Source of the DNA: Bordetella parapertussis
GTDB taxonomy: Bacteria; Pseudomonadota; Gammaproteobacteria; Burkholderiales; Burkholderiaceae_B
Assembly (NCBI GenBank): GCA_945862495.1
Contig: CAMAYM010000003.1
Span: 1-54,477, forward strand
DNA length: 54,477 bases
Direction: 5' to 3'
Position 1 is the first letter of the stretch. Every line of letters begins with the position of its first letter. Position numbers and translations under genes: made by a program. Below are positions 15,695 through 24,385 of the stretch, piece after piece. Below the pieces are notes generated by a model. It was not told where the DNA came from. It searched no databases and saw only the letters and a list, made by a program, of their open reading frames with translations.

Positions 15695-17365
15695 ATGCTT
15701 TCAAATCCCGCCACAAAATACATCCCGTTCAAACCCTTCGAACGAGATTTTTCTGAACGCACCTGGCCCACCAAGCGGATTACCCATCCACCTATCTGGA
15801 TGAGCACGGACCTGCGCGATGGCAACCAGTCCTTGATCGAGCCGATGAGCGTTGAACGCAAACTGCGTTTTTTCGATATGCTCATCAAAATCGGTTTCAA
15901 AGAAATCGAAGTCGGATTCCCCTCTGCTTCACAAACGGACTTCGATTTTGTCCGTAAGCTCGTAGACGATAAGCTGATCCCCGATGACGTCACGATCATC
16001 GCCTTGACACAGGCACGTCCCGAACTCATCGAACGCACTGTCGAGTCCGCTGCCGGCGCCAAGCGTGCCATGATCCACTTGTACAACGCTTGCGCGCCCG
16101 GTTTTCGCCGCATCGTGTTCAACATGAATCGCCAAGAGGTCAAGCAAGTCGCCGTCGAAGGCACCAAGTGTGTCATGGCCTGCATGGCCAAATACCCGCA
16201 AACAGAGTGGTTGTACGAATACTCTCCAGAAGTCTTTAGCACGACCGAACCAGACTTCGCCCTCGAGGTCTGTAATGCAGTGACGGATACGTGGAAACCA
16301 ACACCCCAGCGCAAAATTGTTTACAACTTGCCCGCGACCATCGAAGCCACCACACCCAACATGTATGCCGATCAAATCGAATACATGCACAACAACCTGA
16401 ACAAGCGCGACAGCGTCATCATCAGCTTGCACCCACACAACGATCGCGGCACTGCCGTCGCCGCAGCTGAATTAGGTTTGATGGCAGGCGCCGATCGCGT
16501 TGAGGGTTGTTTATTTGGCAATGGCGAGCGCACAGGTAACGTTGACCTCGTCACCTTGGCCTTGAATCTCTACACACAAGGCATTCACCCTGGCTTGGAT
16601 TTCTCGGACATAGACGAAGTACGTCGCTGTGTAGAGTTTTGCAATCAGTTGCCCGTTCATCCCCGTCATCCTTATGCCGGAGACCTCGTCTTTACCGCGT
16701 TCTCGGGCTCACACCAAGATGCCATTAAAAAAGGCTTCGCCGTACAAAAAGCAGATGCGATTTGGGAAGTGCCTTATTTACCAATCGACCCCGCTGACCT
16801 TGGTCGCAGCTACGATGCTGTGATTCGTGTCAACAGTCAGTCTGGTAAAGGCGGCGTCTCATATCTGCTTGAGCAAGAACATGGTCTGGCCTTGCCACGT
16901 CGCTTACAAATCGAATTCAGCCGCGCGATTCAACGCGTCACTGACGAAACCGGTCGCGAAGTCACTGCAACGGATGTGTACAGTATTTTCAATAAAGAAT
17001 ATTTGACCCAGACCAAGCCATGGACGCTGATCAAACACAGCATTACTGGTGACCCGAGCGCTGCCGAAGGCAAGCTGTTTACGATCGAAGCAGAGTTTGA
17101 TGTCGGTGGTGAGCGACGCAAACTGACCGGCTCAGGAGACGGTGCCATTTCAGCGTTTGTCGATTGCTTAGGCATTCCTGTGCGCATCATGGACTACCAC
17201 GAGCATGCCATCGGGATCGGTACGGACACACGCGCGGCCTGTTATGTCGAAGCGCGCATCGAAGAAGGTGCAACGGGGTTTGGGGTGGGTATTGACCGAG
17301 ATATCGTGACCGCTTCTTTTAAAGCCGTCCTGAGCGCACTGAATCGGCATATCGGTGCAGCCTAA
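15695..17365 (+). CDS. leuA: 2-isopropylmalate synthase (long form)
   Basis: Cytoplasmic enzyme for the first committed step of leucine synthesis, joining acetyl-CoA and 2-oxoisovalerate. 556 residues from ATG 15695, which has TGAGGT 6 bases upstream; the frame is open to 15644 but that part is leader. The N-terminal NPATKYIPF...RTWPTKRITHPPIWMSTDLRDGNQSL is typical of the roughly 560-residue LeuA type shared with yeast and Mycobacterium. The TIM barrel carries LRDGNQS and the metal-binding HPHNDRGTAVA; GYLFGNGERTGNVDLVTLALN is close to the family signature (here GCLFGNGERTGN). The C-terminal LeuA regulatory domain (leucine feedback) starts near residue 440. Monocistronic here, without leuBCD, behind a structured leader and ahead of a strong terminator. 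Confidence 0.96.
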   Translation: MLSNPATKYIPFKPFERDFSERTWPTKRITHPPIWMSTDLRDGNQSLIEPMSVERKLRFFDMLIKIGFKEIEVGFPSASQTDFDFVRKLVDDKLIPDDVTIIALTQARPELIERTVESAAGAKRAMIHLYNACAPGFRRIVFNMNRQEVKQVAVEGTKCVMACMAKYPQTEWLYEYSPEVFSTTEPDFALEVCNAVTDTWKPTPQRKIVYNLPATIEATTPNMYADQIEYMHNNLNKRDSVIISLHPHNDRGTAVAAAELGLMAGADRVEGCLFGNGERTGNVDLVTLALNLYTQGIHPGLDFSDIDEVRRCVEFCNQLPVHPRHPYAGDLVFTAFSGSHQDAIKKGFAVQKADAIWEVPYLPIDPADLGRSYDAVIRVNSQSGKGGVSYLLEQEHGLALPRRLQIEFSRAIQRVTDETGREVTATDVYSIFNKEYLTQTKPWTLIKHSITGDPSAAEGKLFTIEAEFDVGGERRKLTGSGDGAISAFVDCLGIPVRIMDYHEHAIGIGTDTRAACYVEARIEEGATGFGVGIDRDIVTASFKAVLSALNRHIGAA

Positions 17366-17421
17366 CGAGGTGCATGCATCCATCTCTCGCATTACGCGCA
17401 CCTAGTGTGTCTTAGTGCGAT

Positions 17422-18228
17422 CTAAATGGGCGTCTCTTGCGAACGCCCATTTGCTTTTTGTAACGCAGCAATTTCTACGGGCTCAAACCCAGCGGCCAAG
17501 CGTGCCTCGATATTGAAAGGTCCTTTAAGCGTTGGCGCTCGATATTGCGTCGCGAGCGCAGCATACGTTTGGACGGGTTCAAGACCGCGCGCTGCACATA
17601 GCCAGCGATACCAGAAATTACCAATTGCCACGTGGCCGATCTCATCACGCAAAATAATATCCACAATCGCTGCTGCATGAGGGTCGCCGCCACTCGCGAG
17701 CTTATGACGCACCGCAGGCGAAGCATCTAAACCGCGTGCCTCCAAGGTACGTGGCACCAGCGCCAGGCGCGCCAGCACATCCTCCTGCGTGCGCTCAGCC
17801 ATTTCCCAGAGCCCATCGTGCGCAGGAAAATCACCATAACAATAACCAAGCGTTTTCAGATGCGTCTCTAGCATCTGAAAATGTTCAGCCTCCTCAATCG
17901 CAACGCCCATCCACTCTCGATAAAATGCCTCTGGCATCTCACCAAAACGCCACACCACATCGAGCGCTAAATTAATTGCGTTGAATTCAATATGTGCCAA
18001 TGCATGGATTAATACGGCTCGTCCTTCAAGCGTATTGACGCTGCGCAGACGCAGTCCTGCCGGAGCGACCAACTCAACGGATGGACGACCAGGAATAGGT
18101 GCGGACGCCTCTAAGACACGCGTAGAATCAATCGGAGTATCCGCTTGTACCTGGGCTAAAAGATCTGCTTTCTCTTGCCACGTGGTTTGACCCAACGCAC
18201 AGAGTGCCAATTCTCGCAATTCGATCAC
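17422..18228 (-). CDS. DUF455 family ferritin-like protein
   Basis: 268 residues. The DUF455 family belongs to the ferritin-like superfamily and is distantly related to MiaE-type diiron proteins. Visible metal-ligand pattern: HIEFNAINLALDVVWRF, then EEAEHFQMLETHLKTLGY (E..EH), and further on RDEIGHVAIGNFWYRWL, giving the usual two EXXH pairs. This suggests a carboxylate-bridged diiron site; the reaction is unknown. The 3' end of the gene contains the leuA terminator, so its last residues (NGRSQETPI) are encoded by hairpin sequence. Divergent from the DUF3429 gene, with only 43 bases between the two starts. Confidence 0.85.
   Translation of the reverse strand: MIELRELALCALGQTTWQEKADLLAQVQADTPIDSTRVLEASAPIPGRPSVELVAPAGLRLRSVNTLEGRAVLIHALAHIEFNAINLALDVVWRFGEMPEAFYREWMGVAIEEAEHFQMLETHLKTLGYCYGDFPAHDGLWEMAERTQEDVLARLALVPRTLEARGLDASPAVRHKLASGGDPHAAAIVDIILRDEIGHVAIGNFWYRWLCAARGLEPVQTYAALATQYRAPTLKGPFNIEARLAAGFEPVEIAALQKANGRSQETPI
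17424..17459 (+). terminator. Intrinsic terminator of leuA
   Basis: AAATGGGCGT (17424-17433), 9-base loop, ACGCCCATTT (17443-17452), then GCTTTTTG. A perfect 10-bp stem with a T-run, 58 bases after the leuA stop. It lies inside the last codons of the convergent DUF455 gene. Confidence 0.85.
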
Positions 18229-18271
18229 GTTTTACTCAACAGTTTTAAGCTCAATTGGTTATATTGCAATT

Positions 18272-18751
18272 ATGTCTGATCTTTTGAACGCCACACAACC
18301 CGCCCTACCTGCCCGCATCCCAGCCGCAGCCCTCATTCCAGGCTTGCTGGGGCTTTTGCCGTTTTGGGGACTTGCCCTCTCGACACAGCTCTCGAGCGGA
18401 CTCGATCCTTTACTCGCGCTGATGGCACTCATTATGTATGGCGCGGTCATCCTCAGCTTTGTCGGTGCGCTCTGGTGGGGTCTGGCCGTGCATGCCACGG
18501 CACCCGCACCGCGCACCGCCATGTTTATCTGGAGTGTGGTGCCTGCATTGATTGGTTGGGCATCCATCATGACAGCGCCTGCCATCGGCTTGCGTATGTT
18601 GATCGCAGGTCTCGCGCTGCAATGGGTGCTCGATGGACTACTCATGCGCAAAGTCCCCAAGGTCATCCCACGCTGGGTCTTTAGACTACGCACCCTCCTC
18701 ACGCTGGGCGCAACCAGTGCGCTCGGCTTTGCGTGGTGGCAGTTGAGCTAA
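18272..18751 (+). CDS. DUF3429 family inner-membrane protein
   Basis: 159 residues, almost entirely hydrophobic, with about five predicted transmembrane segments (roughly residues 20-38, 48-70, 80-98, 103-120 and 136-155). Matches the DUF3429 family: IPGLLGLLPFWG, MYGAVILSFVGALWWGLA and a C-terminal LRTLLTLGATSALGFAWW. Function unknown across the family. Single gene, ended by a good intrinsic terminator at 18788. Its promoter must lie in the 43-base gap to the DUF455 gene (TATATT near 18259). Confidence 0.85.
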   Translation: MSDLLNATQPALPARIPAAALIPGLLGLLPFWGLALSTQLSSGLDPLLALMALIMYGAVILSFVGALWWGLAVHATAPAPRTAMFIWSVVPALIGWASIMTAPAIGLRMLIAGLALQWVLDGLLMRKVPKVIPRWVFRLRTLLTLGATSALGFAWWQLS

Positions 18752-18787
18752 GTAAAGGCAAATGCTGTAGACCTGCCCTTACTTATT

Positions 18788-18814
18788 TCTGAGAATTTTA
18801 TTTCTCAGATTTTT
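18788..18814 (+). terminator. Intrinsic terminator of the DUF3429 gene
   Basis: TCTGAGA (18788-18794), 8-base loop, TCTCAGA (18803-18809), then five T (18810-18814). It reaches the stop codon of the convergent SET-domain gene, which ends at 18813. No T-run exists on the other strand, so it works for the plus strand only. Confidence 0.75.
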
Positions 18815-19313
18815 ATTTCTCAGCTTTCTTTTTTGACGTCTTTTTCTTGGGCACGGCCAACATCGTAAAACGGCAACTGGGTGCGCCACATCGACACGCG
18901 TATTGCGCCTTGAGCGTTTTAGTCAGCTTTTCATCGTCAATCACGAGTCCATAATCGTAATTCAGTTCTTCGCCGCGCTTAATATCGCGCTTAGCAACGA
19001 TGTGCACCCGTTTTCCACCTTTACCCTCACTACTCTCACAGTTTGGTTCACAGGCGTGATTAATCCACCGCGCGTCATTACCTTCGTCATTACCATCAAT
19101 GACTTTGCCCGTACTGAGTGAAAAGAAAAACGTGTGGAACGGATCATCAGGATTGGTGGGATGGCGGCGATCGGCCTCTTTCGCGCTAATCGTCTTACCC
19201 CCGTATTCAATGATACGCGTGCCCTCAGGGATATTGCGCGCAGCAAAAACACCGTTGCCGTGTACCTTTGATTGCCTAACAATGTGCCAGGGCTTTTCTG
19301 TTGTTGTCATCAC
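18813..19313 (-). CDS. SET-domain protein-lysine methyltransferase
   Basis: 166 residues forming a near-minimal SET domain. HGNGVFAARNIPEGTRIIEYGG is the SAM-binding opening (18-39), ARWINHACEPNC (81-92) is the NHSCxPN motif, and ELNYDY (116-121) holds the catalytic tyrosine. A post-SET cysteine cluster follows (C140, C142, C147), which with C92 could bind zinc as in eukaryotic histone methyltransferases. The C-terminal 13 residues are lysine-rich (VPKKKTSKKKAEK). All active-site elements are present, so it is likely an active lysine methyltransferase. The target is unknown; a basic chromatin-like protein is a reasonable guess. It sits 15 bases downstream of panB and may be read from the panB transcript. 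Confidence 0.88.
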   Translation of the reverse strand: MMTTTEKPWHIVRQSKVHGNGVFAARNIPEGTRIIEYGGKTISAKEADRRHPTNPDDPFHTFFFSLSTGKVIDGNDEGNDARWINHACEPNCESSEGKGGKRVHIVAKRDIKRGEELNYDYGLVIDDEKLTKTLKAQYACRCGAPSCRFTMLAVPKKKTSKKKAEK

Positions 19314-19328
19314 TCACGCTTCATAAAA

Positions 19329-20150
19329 TCAGGTTTTTTTCACACCAAAACAATGCTGAGCCTCGGGGAACTTGCCGCCGCGTACTTCATCCGCATACTG
19401 TTGAACCGCATTTCGCATCACCGTGTCGAGATCCGCATAACGCTTAACGAACTTAGGCACACGATTGCCGCTCAGTCCGAGCATGTCATCTGTCACAAGG
19501 ATCTGACCATCACATGCAGGAGAGGCACCGATACCAATCGTAGGGATATGGAGCTTAGCGGTGATATCCGCAGCAAGTGCTTCCGTCACGCCCTCAAGGA
19601 CCACACCAAAGGCGCCAGCTTTTTCGAGCGCTTGTGCATCCGCCAAAATACGCGCCGCGGAGTCCGGTGTTTTGCCTTGTGCCAAATAGCCGCCCATCGT
19701 ATTCACATACTGAGGCATTAAACCCACGTGCGCGAGCACAGGTATGCCGCGGCGAACGAGGTAATCGACTGTTTCAGCCATCACCTCACCGCCTTCGAGT
19801 TTGACTGCATCCGCACCCTGACTCAACAAATAGCCGGCGCTTCGAAACGCCTGACCTAGCGACTCCTGATAACTGCCAAAGGGTAAGTCCGCCACGATAC
19901 ACGCACGCTTTGTTCCGCGCACGACCGCTGCCGTGTGATGCCCGATTTGCTCAAGTGAAATTGACAAGGTATTTGGCAAACCATACGCCACCATCGCCGT
20001 CGAATCACCGATCAAAATAAAATCGACATAATCATCAATCACACGTGCGGTTGGCACACTGTAAGCCGTCAGCGCGACAATTTTGCGCTGACCTTTACAA
20101 GCCAACAGTTGTGGGATGGTCATGCGCTTAATATCTACATGCGTACTCAT
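19329..20150 (-). CDS. panB: 3-methyl-2-oxobutanoate hydroxymethyltransferase
   Basis: First enzyme of pantothenate (vitamin B5, coenzyme A) synthesis: transfers a one-carbon unit from 5,10-methylenetetrahydrofolate to 2-oxoisovalerate. 273 residues, standard length. Landmarks: KIVALTAYSVPTARVID, the metal aspartate in GDSTAMVAYG, DLPFGSYQES, AVKLEGGE, GIPVLAHVGLMPQ and the catalytic glutamate in VLEGVTEAL, followed by IPTIGIGASPACDGQILVTDDMLGL. It lies 13 bases downstream of topB and is not accompanied by panC, so it is probably co-transcribed with topB. Confidence 0.95.
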   Translation of the reverse strand: MSTHVDIKRMTIPQLLACKGQRKIVALTAYSVPTARVIDDYVDFILIGDSTAMVAYGLPNTLSISLEQIGHHTAAVVRGTKRACIVADLPFGSYQESLGQAFRSAGYLLSQGADAVKLEGGEVMAETVDYLVRRGIPVLAHVGLMPQYVNTMGGYLAQGKTPDSAARILADAQALEKAGAFGVVLEGVTEALAADITAKLHIPTIGIGASPACDGQILVTDDMLGLSGNRVPKFVKRYADLDTVMRNAVQQYADEVRGGKFPEAQHCFGVKKT

Positions 20151-20163
20151 TTTCGCTTCCCAA

Positions 20164-22809
20164 TTATTCGTCTAGCGCCACGTCAACCGTGGTTTTTTTT
20201 GTCGCTTTTTTTACGACTTTTTTGACGGCTTTTTTCGCCGTCTTTTTTAGAGCTGTTTTTGTTGCTGACTTGACCGCAGTTTTGGTTGCGGCTTTTTTTA
20301 CAGCTGTCTTTGTCGCTGATTTCGCAGGAGACTTACTAGGTGTTTTACGACCCGGCTTGTCTGGACGCACCTCAAATTCAAAACTGACTTTTCCGTCCTC
20401 GCCACGCGCGAGGTAGGCTTTGAATTTTCGATTGGTACGGCTCGATACAAAGCCTTCCAGCAAATCCGTCTTCCCGGTCTCTAACAGCTTGACCATTTGA
20501 TCTGCACCAATCTCTTGTTGCAAGATCACCTTGCCCGAGCGGAAGTCACAGTTACGCTCAGGGCCGACCGACTTTTCGCAGATATAGCGCATACCGTGCT
20601 CAAACACGCGCGCCGAACATTTTGGACAAGCGCCCAAAGGCGCATGTCCTGAAAAGTCCACCGGCTCATTAGACTCCTCATCTCGCTGACCAAAATCAAA
20701 TTCCAATTTTGAATCAGGATCCAGTTTTAAGATCGCCGCAAAGGGACGGCCCATTTTGCTAATGAATCCCTGCATCGGTCCGATGTGCTTATCCGTAATC
20801 AGCGTTTCAACCTCTTCGGGCTCAAACGTTCGTCCACCGGGATGTTTGCCGATTGAAAAATCGCAACTTGTACATGCGTAGCGACGGTAGTTTTCTTTTA
20901 CAACAGCTCCGCACTTTGGACATGGTGTGGTCAATGTGACGTAGTCGCCCGGCACCGTATCGCGGTCGTATTCTTTCGCGCGCTTCACAATGACTTGCGT
21001 CATTTGTGCAATTTCACGCATGAAGGCATCACGTTCCAGTTCGCCATGCTCAATTTGCTGAAGCTTATGTTCCCATTCGCCTGTTAACTCTGGCGACGTC
21101 AATTCCTTAACGTCCAAACCCTTTAACAAGGTCATTAACTGTCGCGTTTTGGCTGTCGGAACCAGATCGCGACCCTCCCGTCTCAAATAGGTCTCATTGA
21201 GCAAGCCTTCAATAATGGACGCCCGTGTTGCTGGCGTACCGAGACCCCGTGCTGCCATCGCCTGCGCAAATTCATCATCATCCACAAGCTTGCCGGCATG
21301 TTCCATCGCCGACAACAAGGTACCCTCGTTGTAGCGTGCAGGTGGCTTGGTCACCAAGGCGATCGCATCCACCTCTTCCGTACGAACAGACTCACCTTCC
21401 ACCACGGCGACCAGCGTCTCGTCGTCTTCCTGCGCTTCGCGACCATACACCGCCAACCATCCTGGCGATACGAGTACTTTGCCTTCAGTTTTAAACTGAT
21501 GCGATTGAACGGTCGTTGTACGCGTTGTCATGCGGTATTCGGCCGAAGGAAAGAAAATTGCCAAGAAGCGCTTCACGACCAAGTCGTACAGTTTTGCTTC
21601 GGCTTCGCTGAGCTCTTTAGGAATTTGCAAGGTTGGAATGATCGCAAAGTGATCAGACACTTTCTTATTATCAAAAATTCTCTTGTTTGGCTTTACCCAG
21701 CCGTTCTTGCTGATGGTCTTGGCATGCGGTGCGAGGTTTCTTGCGACGCCGCCACCCTCAGCAATACCATCAATCGTGGCGCGTACCGTGTTGATGTAAT
21801 CCTCAGGCAAGTGCTTAGAGTCCGTACGCGGATACGTTAAGGCTTTGTGTCGCTCGTACAAACTCTGCGCAAGGGACAACGTTGCCTTGGCTGAAAAACC
21901 AAATCGGCCGTTCGCCTCGCGTTGTAACGAGGTTAAATCAAACAGTGCCGGCGCAGCTTCTGTTTTGGGCCGCGCCACCTCTGTCACAACACCTGGTTGC
22001 GCACGACATGCAGCCACTACACTCTTTGCAGCAGCCTCGATCCAAAGTCGAGACTCATGTTTACTCGGATCTTCCGCATCTTTTTTAAACTGAGGATCAA
22101 ACCACCGTCCTTCATACACGCCCGTTGCCGCCACAAAGGTCGCACGTACTTCCCAATAATTACGGGGCTCAAAGCGTCGGATTTTTTCTTCGCGCTCAAA
22201 CACAATCGCAAGCGTTGGTGTTTGTACGCGACCAACAGGCGTTTTAAAAAAGCCACCATCTTTACTATTAAAGGCCGTCATGGCGCGAGTGCCATTAATG
22301 CCCACAAGCCAGTCAGCCTCTGCACGCGAACGGGCTGCCGCCTCAAGCGGTTTCATTGTCTTGTCGTCACGAAGATTTACAAACGCCTCTTTAATGGCGT
22401 CTTGTGTCATCGATTGCAACCACAGGCGCTGGACGGGCTTTTTCTGGCCCGCGTATTGCTCAATGTAGCGAAAAATCAGCTCACCCTCGCGACCCGCGTC
22501 ACATGCATTAATGAGTGCGCTTACGTCCTTGCGCTTGATCAAACGCACTAACATTTTTAAACGTTCAGCTGATTTTTTATCGCTTGGGTTTAACTCGAAC
22601 TGCGGCGGAATCACTGGCAAGTGCGTAAAGCTCCACTTGCCCTTGACCGGATCATTGGGTGCTATCAGACTTAAAAGGTGACCGACGCTTGAAGACAAAA
22701 CGAAATTGTCACTTTCAAAATAGTCGCCTTCACGCGTAAAACCACCCAGTGCCCTGGAGATATCAAGGGCAACAGAGGGCTTCTCAGCAATAATTAGTGT
22801 CTTTGTCAT
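20164..22809 (-). CDS. topB: DNA topoisomerase III with histone-H1-like tail
   Basis: 881 residues, type IA topoisomerase that passes single strands and decatenates replication intermediates. N-terminal Toprim domain: LIIAEKPSVALDISRAL and CDAGREGELIFR. The active-site tyrosine lies in LTYPRTDSKHLP. C-terminal zinc-ribbon-like modules are visible: CPKCGAVV...CTSC, and CPKCSARVFEHGMRYIC...C. The last 55 residues or so (about 823-877) are a repeat of Ala, Lys, Thr and Ser (for example KKTAKKAVKKVVKKATKK), like the tail of histone H1 or bacterial H1 analogues, and are an addition to the usual roughly 650-residue E. coli TopB. Probably co-transcribed with gluQ and smg upstream and panB downstream. 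Confidence 0.94.
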   Translation of the reverse strand: MTKTLIIAEKPSVALDISRALGGFTREGDYFESDNFVLSSSVGHLLSLIAPNDPVKGKWSFTHLPVIPPQFELNPSDKKSAERLKMLVRLIKRKDVSALINACDAGREGELIFRYIEQYAGQKKPVQRLWLQSMTQDAIKEAFVNLRDDKTMKPLEAAARSRAEADWLVGINGTRAMTAFNSKDGGFFKTPVGRVQTPTLAIVFEREEKIRRFEPRNYWEVRATFVAATGVYEGRWFDPQFKKDAEDPSKHESRLWIEAAAKSVVAACRAQPGVVTEVARPKTEAAPALFDLTSLQREANGRFGFSAKATLSLAQSLYERHKALTYPRTDSKHLPEDYINTVRATIDGIAEGGGVARNLAPHAKTISKNGWVKPNKRIFDNKKVSDHFAIIPTLQIPKELSEAEAKLYDLVVKRFLAIFFPSAEYRMTTRTTTVQSHQFKTEGKVLVSPGWLAVYGREAQEDDETLVAVVEGESVRTEEVDAIALVTKPPARYNEGTLLSAMEHAGKLVDDDEFAQAMAARGLGTPATRASIIEGLLNETYLRREGRDLVPTAKTRQLMTLLKGLDVKELTSPELTGEWEHKLQQIEHGELERDAFMREIAQMTQVIVKRAKEYDRDTVPGDYVTLTTPCPKCGAVVKENYRRYACTSCDFSIGKHPGGRTFEPEEVETLITDKHIGPMQGFISKMGRPFAAILKLDPDSKLEFDFGQRDEESNEPVDFSGHAPLGACPKCSARVFEHGMRYICEKSVGPERNCDFRSGKVILQQEIGADQMVKLLETGKTDLLEGFVSSRTNRKFKAYLARGEDGKVSFEFEVRPDKPGRKTPSKSPAKSATKTAVKKAATKTAVKSATKTALKKTAKKAVKKVVKKATKKTTVDVALDE

Positions 22810-22871
22810 TCTTTTCCAAATACGGCTCTAGTACTAAACGCGCTCAATCCAAGCGCTATTTTGACTTTAGT

Positions 22872-23825
22872 CTAGCGCGGATCATAAATGCGGCGATGAA
22901 TGCCGTGCAAGTTAGCACGACTCAGCCCTTGACCCCAAACGAAGATCGCAGCGGGCCAAAACCCGCTTACATCCTTAACAGGCAAAGGATTAAATCCCAA
23001 GTCCCGCCACGCACGCTGCAAAACGGCCAATGGGTCCCTCATATCTAATGCTGCCGCACCATTCTGTTTTGATAGCTTTTGACCCGCCTCATCTGCCACA
23101 ACAGGCACATGCAAGTATGTCAGCTGGGGCAAACCCAATAACTGAGCCAACACCAACTGACGCGCCGTGCTGCTCAGCAAATCCTCACCTCGCACCACAT
23201 GCGTCACCCCCTGGTACGCATCATCCACGACCACCGCGAGCTGATAGGCCCAGATGTCATCCGCACGGCGAACAACGAAGTCGCCCACGGCCTGTCCCAC
23301 ATCCTGCTCCATAGGGCCCAGCCAGCGGTCATGAAAGGATGTCAGACCCTCTGGCACGCGCAGTCGCCAAGAGAGCGCCTGGCGCCCTTCTGGGCGTCCT
23401 GAGCGGCATGTGCCAGGATAGGGGCGCTCGCCTTCAGGACGGTGCCCATGTGATCGCAACACCGAATCCGCAATCTCACGTCGCGTACAACTACAGGGAT
23501 AAACGAGATTTAGCGACAAAAGAGCGGAATAAGACTGCTGATAGGCACTCAATCGGCGAGATTGATACAAGACCTGCCCGTCCCACAGCATGCCCAAGGC
23601 CTGCAACTGTTGCAAAATGTATTGATCCGCACCCTGTACATTTCGAGGCGTGTCGAGATCCTCCATTCTGACCAGCCAAGAACCGCCGTGTGCGCGCGCG
23701 TCAAGATAGCTGGCCAAAGCGGCTACGGCTGAGCCCGCATGGAGGGGGCCACTCGGACTCGGTGCAAAGCGACCCACATATGGGGAGTTGTCCGAGGGCT
23801 GATCAGTGCAACAGACGGTCACCAT
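22872..23825 (-). CDS. gluQ: Glutamyl-queuosine tRNA(Asp) synthetase
   Basis: 317 residues, a truncated glutamyl-tRNA synthetase paralogue that attaches glutamate to the queuosine base at the wobble position of tRNA(Asp). The class I motif is RFAPSPSGPLHAGS (19-32), with HAGS standing for HIGH, and KLSKQN stands for KMSKS. The zinc site is present as CSC...YPGTC. It lacks the anticodon-binding domain of GluRS, as expected for GluQ. The N terminus at ATG 23825 overlaps the 3' end of smg by 23 bases, so the two are translationally coupled; topB follows after 62 bases. Confidence 0.93.
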   Translation of the reverse strand: MVTVCCTDQPSDNSPYVGRFAPSPSGPLHAGSAVAALASYLDARAHGGSWLVRMEDLDTPRNVQGADQYILQQLQALGMLWDGQVLYQSRRLSAYQQSYSALLSLNLVYPCSCTRREIADSVLRSHGHRPEGERPYPGTCRSGRPEGRQALSWRLRVPEGLTSFHDRWLGPMEQDVGQAVGDFVVRRADDIWAYQLAVVVDDAYQGVTHVVRGEDLLSSTARQLVLAQLLGLPQLTYLHVPVVADEAGQKLSKQNGAAALDMRDPLAVLQRAWRDLGFNPLPVKDVSGFWPAAIFVWGQGLSRANLHGIHRRIYDPR

Positions 23826-24261
23826 CGTCGCGCAACAGTTCTTCGAGAATCAAATGATCGACCTCAGACTCCTGACTCCACAGCACCATCAATGCGATGA
23901 TTTTGATCTTTTGCAGAGAAACTGCGCCGTCTGTCGTTGCCATGGCACGGTCGATGACAATTTCACGCAAAACTGGGGACAAGGCCTCCGTCGCCTCAAG
24001 GAAAGTAATGAAGCCAATCGCTTGGGCACCAAGATGTTGCTGCTCCATCTCGGCGTACACGCGAAAACCATCTCCGGGTGTATGCGCAAGCTCAACGCAC
24101 TGTTCAGTGGTTTCAGCTAAACCTACAAGCCAACCCAATGCCTCATCAATGTCCGTGTGCTCAAAGCCTGCGGCGGCAAGCCGCTTGGCTAATACATCCG
24201 CCGACGGACAGGCTTCGGGGGTGTAGTAGTTCTCAAACAAGTAAACCAGGATATCGAACAT
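23803..24261 (-). CDS. smg: Smg family protein (DUF494)
   Basis: 152 residues, DUF494/Smg family, usually encoded near dprA and a topoisomerase gene. It begins MFDILVYLFENYY and contains LEATEALSPVLREIVIDRAMA, with a C-terminal KIIALMVLWSQ typical of the family. The protein is small, acidic and cytoplasmic; the function is unknown. Here the partner genes are gluQ (23-base overlap) and topB rather than topA. The start ATG is at 24261; a palindromic hairpin (24286-24304) precedes it. Confidence 0.9.
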   Translation of the reverse strand: MFDILVYLFENYYTPEACPSADVLAKRLAAAGFEHTDIDEALGWLVGLAETTEQCVELAHTPGDGFRVYAEMEQQHLGAQAIGFITFLEATEALSPVLREIVIDRAMATTDGAVSLQKIKIIALMVLWSQESEVDHLILEELLRDDGDRLLH

Positions 24262-24285
24262 AGCAGCTACGGCTCCTGTTTTAAC

Positions 24286-24304
24286 AGAGGTCTGTCAGAC
24301 CTCT
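24286..24304. repeat. 19-base inverted repeat upstream of smg
   Basis: AGAGGTCTG and CAGACCTCT flank a single T, so DNA or RNA can form AGAGGTC-tgtca-GACCTCT. It lies 25 bases before the smg start and 82 bases after the carboxylase alpha gene, both on the minus strand. No T-tract follows on that strand, so it may be an operator or an mRNA 3' stabiliser rather than a terminator. The rest of this 124-base gap shows nothing else. Confidence 0.5.
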
Positions 24305-24385
24305 CATGTGAAATAACTTTACCCTTAAATATAAAAAACAACAAATGCTATCTGCAATAACCCTCAAACAATCCCTCAGATCACC

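Noticed and set aside
22017..22551. Long plus-strand frames inside topB
   Set aside because: They lie antisense to the conserved topoisomerase domain and have no recognisable features.
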